This document shows, in pieces, positions 13,963 through 15,071 of a stretch of 15,071 nt of DNA (positions within the stretch are counted from its first letter, which is position 1; the number at the start of each line of letters is the position of its first letter). The stretch is from DATKCN01 sp035513175 (GTDB taxonomy: Bacteria > Chloroflexota > Chloroflexia > Thermomicrobiales > CFX8). The notes beneath the pieces are model-generated. The model was given only the letters and a program-made list of their open reading frames with translations. It was not told the origin of the DNA and did no database searches. Where the stretch lies: positions 1-15,071 of the forward strand of contig DATKCN010000160.1 in NCBI GenBank assembly GCA_035513175.1, in the 5' to 3' direction. The translations under genes and the position numbers were made by a program.

Positions 13963-13976
13963 CGAACGCGCGTTCT
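13963..13976. promoter_or_regulatory. LexA/SOS-type box upstream of ada-alkA
   Basis: The plus strand reads CGAACGCGCGTTCT, holding the exact 12-bp palindrome GAACGCGCGTTC (13964-13975). It matches the Gram-positive LexA consensus CGAACRNRYGTTYC at 13 of 14 positions. It ends 13 nt before the fusion gene's start codon. A -35-like TTGACG lies upstream on the minus strand (13996-13991), placing the box where a -10 would be. LexA binding is inferred from the motif. Confidence 0.6.
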
Positions 13977-14011
13977 AACGGATTCGTCCGCGTCAATTCG
14001 AGCGATAAGGC

Positions 14012-14476
14012 TCATGGCACCTGCTCCACGTCGAGTGCGCTCAGGAATTCGGTGGCTGTGACGATCTGGAGGGCGCCGAGGCGCGGGTCGTCTGCAAGGA
14101 CGAGCAGGTCGCGGTCTCCAGTTACGAGATATTGGGCGTTGCCAGCGAGCGCTGTTGCAAGAATGAGCACGTCCTGAGGGTCTCGCACCTCGACGGGCAT
14201 CCTAAACGATGGATCAAGTCTGACGAGGCTGCCGGCGAGGTCGAACAGCTTGAAGAAGTCCGTGATCTCCTGCTCCGAGAGTCGATAGCGATGGAGGATA
14301 TGTGGTCGTGACAGAACATCGCGCAACTCACGGCGTTGCATGTCGGACGTCAATGTGACGAAGAGTCTGGCCCGCAAGCGGCGAAGCACCTCGTACGGGC
14401 TGCCCCGGCGCATGATCAGCGCGCTGATGAAGAGATTCGTGTCAACGACGGCCCTGACCAGAGCGCCATTCGTCAT
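14012..14476 (-). CDS. PIN-domain toxin of a type II toxin-antitoxin pair (COG1569-like)
   Basis: The 154-residue protein is a predicted metal-dependent ribonuclease. The acidic PIN residues are in place: D12 in RAVVDTNLFISAL, E50 in RRELRDVLSRPHIL, D102 in VRDPQDVLILATAL, and D121/D123 in YLVTGDRDLLVL. The pattern VVDTN.FISA...DP.D..IL.A......YLVTGD.DLL is that of the 'putative toxin component, PIN family' group, related to but distinct from classic VapC. The start is the ATG at 14476, with AAGGA 5 nt upstream, inside the antitoxin gene; the 35-nt overlap implies coupled translation. The frame extends nine codons further up but without a ribosome site. RNA target unknown. Confidence 0.88.
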   Translation of the reverse strand: MTNGALVRAVVDTNLFISALIMRRGSPYEVLRRLRARLFVTLTSDMQRRELRDVLSRPHILHRYRLSEQEITDFFKLFDLAGSLVRLDPSFRMPVEVRDPQDVLILATALAGNAQYLVTGDRDLLVLADDPRLGALQIVTATEFLSALDVEQVP

Positions 14477-14759
14477 AGAGTTCCTTGCGAACCTCCTCGA
14501 CATCCTCAGTTACAGCACGAAGAACCTCATCCGGATCAAGGTCCTCGTTTCGTTCGTGGACGGCATCGACGACTGCCCACAGGCGATCCCATTCTTCTTG
14601 TTCTGCTGCGAGCAGTCGCTCGTACTTGTCGCGGCTCAGGACCACGGCGACGGTGTCGCCATTGGCATCCAGGACGACTGGCTCGTTCGTGCCGCGCATT
14701 GAATCGAGGAACTCTCTGACACTGAGGCTCAGCTCTGCTTCGGAAGCGGTGCGAGACAT
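14442..14759 (-). CDS. Phd/YefM-family antitoxin
   Basis: The 105-residue protein has a Phd-like N-terminal DNA-binding fold at about residues 8-50 (SLSVREFLDSMRGTNEPVVLDANGDTVAVVLSRDKYERLL), where the PVVLDANGDTVAVVLS strand pair and following helix are typical. The tail (52-105) is very acidic and predicted helical, as expected for the part that wraps the toxin. The ATG at 14759 has GGAGG 6 nt upstream; the frame stays open above it, but that part looks non-coding. It overlaps the PIN toxin gene by 35 nt. Antitoxins of this family usually repress their own promoter; a small dyad, CAAGT-GT-ACTTG (14798-14809), lies 39 nt upstream. Confidence 0.85.
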   Translation of the reverse strand: MSRTASEAELSLSVREFLDSMRGTNEPVVLDANGDTVAVVLSRDKYERLLAAEQEEWDRLWAVVDAVHERNEDLDPDEVLRAVTEDVEEVRKELYDEWRSGQGRR

Positions 14760-14900
14760 GTGGGACCTCCGGGACGAATGCGATCGAGCATGCGCCGCAA
14801 GTGTACTTGAGAGGTCGGGATGCCAATGCAACGGAGTGACAAGCCAGCAGGCACGGTCGCCCAGGGACTTTTGGGGCGGCGAGAAAACTCGACCGGCCGG

Positions 14901-14924
14901 GTCACGTGACAGCGCGGTGTCACG
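14901..14924. promoter_or_regulatory. Overlapping GTCAC palindromes
   Basis: GTCACGTGAC (14901-14910) is a perfect 10-bp palindrome, and CGTGACA (14905-14911) also pairs with TGTCACG (14918-14924) over a 6-nt spacer. Three GTCAC half-sites thus fall within 24 nt, about 140 nt upstream of the antitoxin start. Possible operator; binder unknown. Confidence 0.4.
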
Positions 14925-15008
14925 GGCGGGGCAAGCTCGCGAGGACTCCCAGAGTACAGCTGTGGCGGCGGCCATCGAGGGCAGCCACGCATCGCGAGCT
15001 GACCGTAG

Positions 15009-15028
15009 AATAGAACATCTGTTCTATT
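15009..15028. promoter_or_regulatory. LexA-like palindrome at the right edge
   Basis: AATAGAACA (15009-15017) and TGTTCTATT (15020-15028) are exact inverted repeats around TC. The core is GAAC-ATCT-GTTC, the same GAAC-N4-GTTC architecture as the box before ada-alkA. It is 250 nt from the antitoxin start, so it more likely serves a gene to the right of the window. Confidence 0.55.
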
Positions 15029-15071
15029 TTGTCAATAGGTTCGACGACTCCCACAGGCTGGCGTTGAGCTA

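Larger units (their letters stand above)
14760..15071. other. Gene-free right end, with several dyads
   Basis: No convincing gene is visible in these 312 nt. They contain the antitoxin leader, the CAAGT-GT-ACTTG dyad (14798-14809), a GTCAC-type cluster (14901-14924) and a LexA-like palindrome (15009-15028). The right edge is probably the promoter region of a gene outside the window. Confidence 0.5.

Overview
The window is about 15 kb of GC-rich bacterial chromosome with short intergenic gaps, many GTG starts and clear Shine-Dalgarno sequences. Gene content (hemA-hemL pair, modABC behind a PadR regulator, a myo-inositol-phosphate synthase of unusual type, an Ada/AraC/AlkA fusion) and LexA-type boxes of the GAAC-N4-GTTC class would fit a Chloroflexota bacterium such as a Thermomicrobia/Sphaerobacter relative. 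That assignment is inference: no rRNA or other phylogenetic marker is present.

Layout, left to right. (1) 1-947, minus: 5' two thirds of a thiamine-diphosphate enzyme that runs off the left edge. (2) 1138-4450, plus: padR, then modA-modB-modC for molybdate/tungstate import, with a strong palindromic operator between padR and modA. (3) 4751-6268, minus: an inositol-3-phosphate synthase with an extra N-terminal DNA-binding (YdaS/Cro-like) helix-turn-helix, expressed from a promoter so close to the ATG that the mRNA is predicted to be leaderless and that overlaps an inverted repeat. This is the most unusual gene here. (4) 6269-6665: gene-free, with three separate perfect inverted repeats. (5) 6666-8833, minus: marR plus a 14-TM drug-efflux MFS pump, with two tandem palindromes at the marR promoter. 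(6) 9077-11746, plus: hemA and hemL, the first two dedicated steps of C5-pathway tetrapyrrole synthesis. (7) 11810-13950, minus: an Ada(Zn)/AraC/AlkA fusion followed by an O6-alkylguanine methyltransferase, together a compact alkylation-damage response, with a near-consensus LexA box directly upstream. (8) 14012-14759, minus: a Phd-type antitoxin and PIN-domain toxin. (9) 14760-15071: gene-free, with palindromes and a second LexA-like palindrome at the right edge, probably serving a gene outside the window.

Common threads. Nearly every transcription unit here is paired with its own local regulator and a recognisable dyad: PadR/mod, HTH-inositol synthase, MarR/MFS, AraC-type Ada plus LexA box, and Phd/PIN. 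Gene 3' ends repeatedly carry hairpin-forming repeats. Two of them (after modC and after the MFS gene) share a 19-nt lead-in that differs at one position and lies in the same orientation relative to the gene. No rRNA, tRNA, insertion sequence or CRISPR array was seen.
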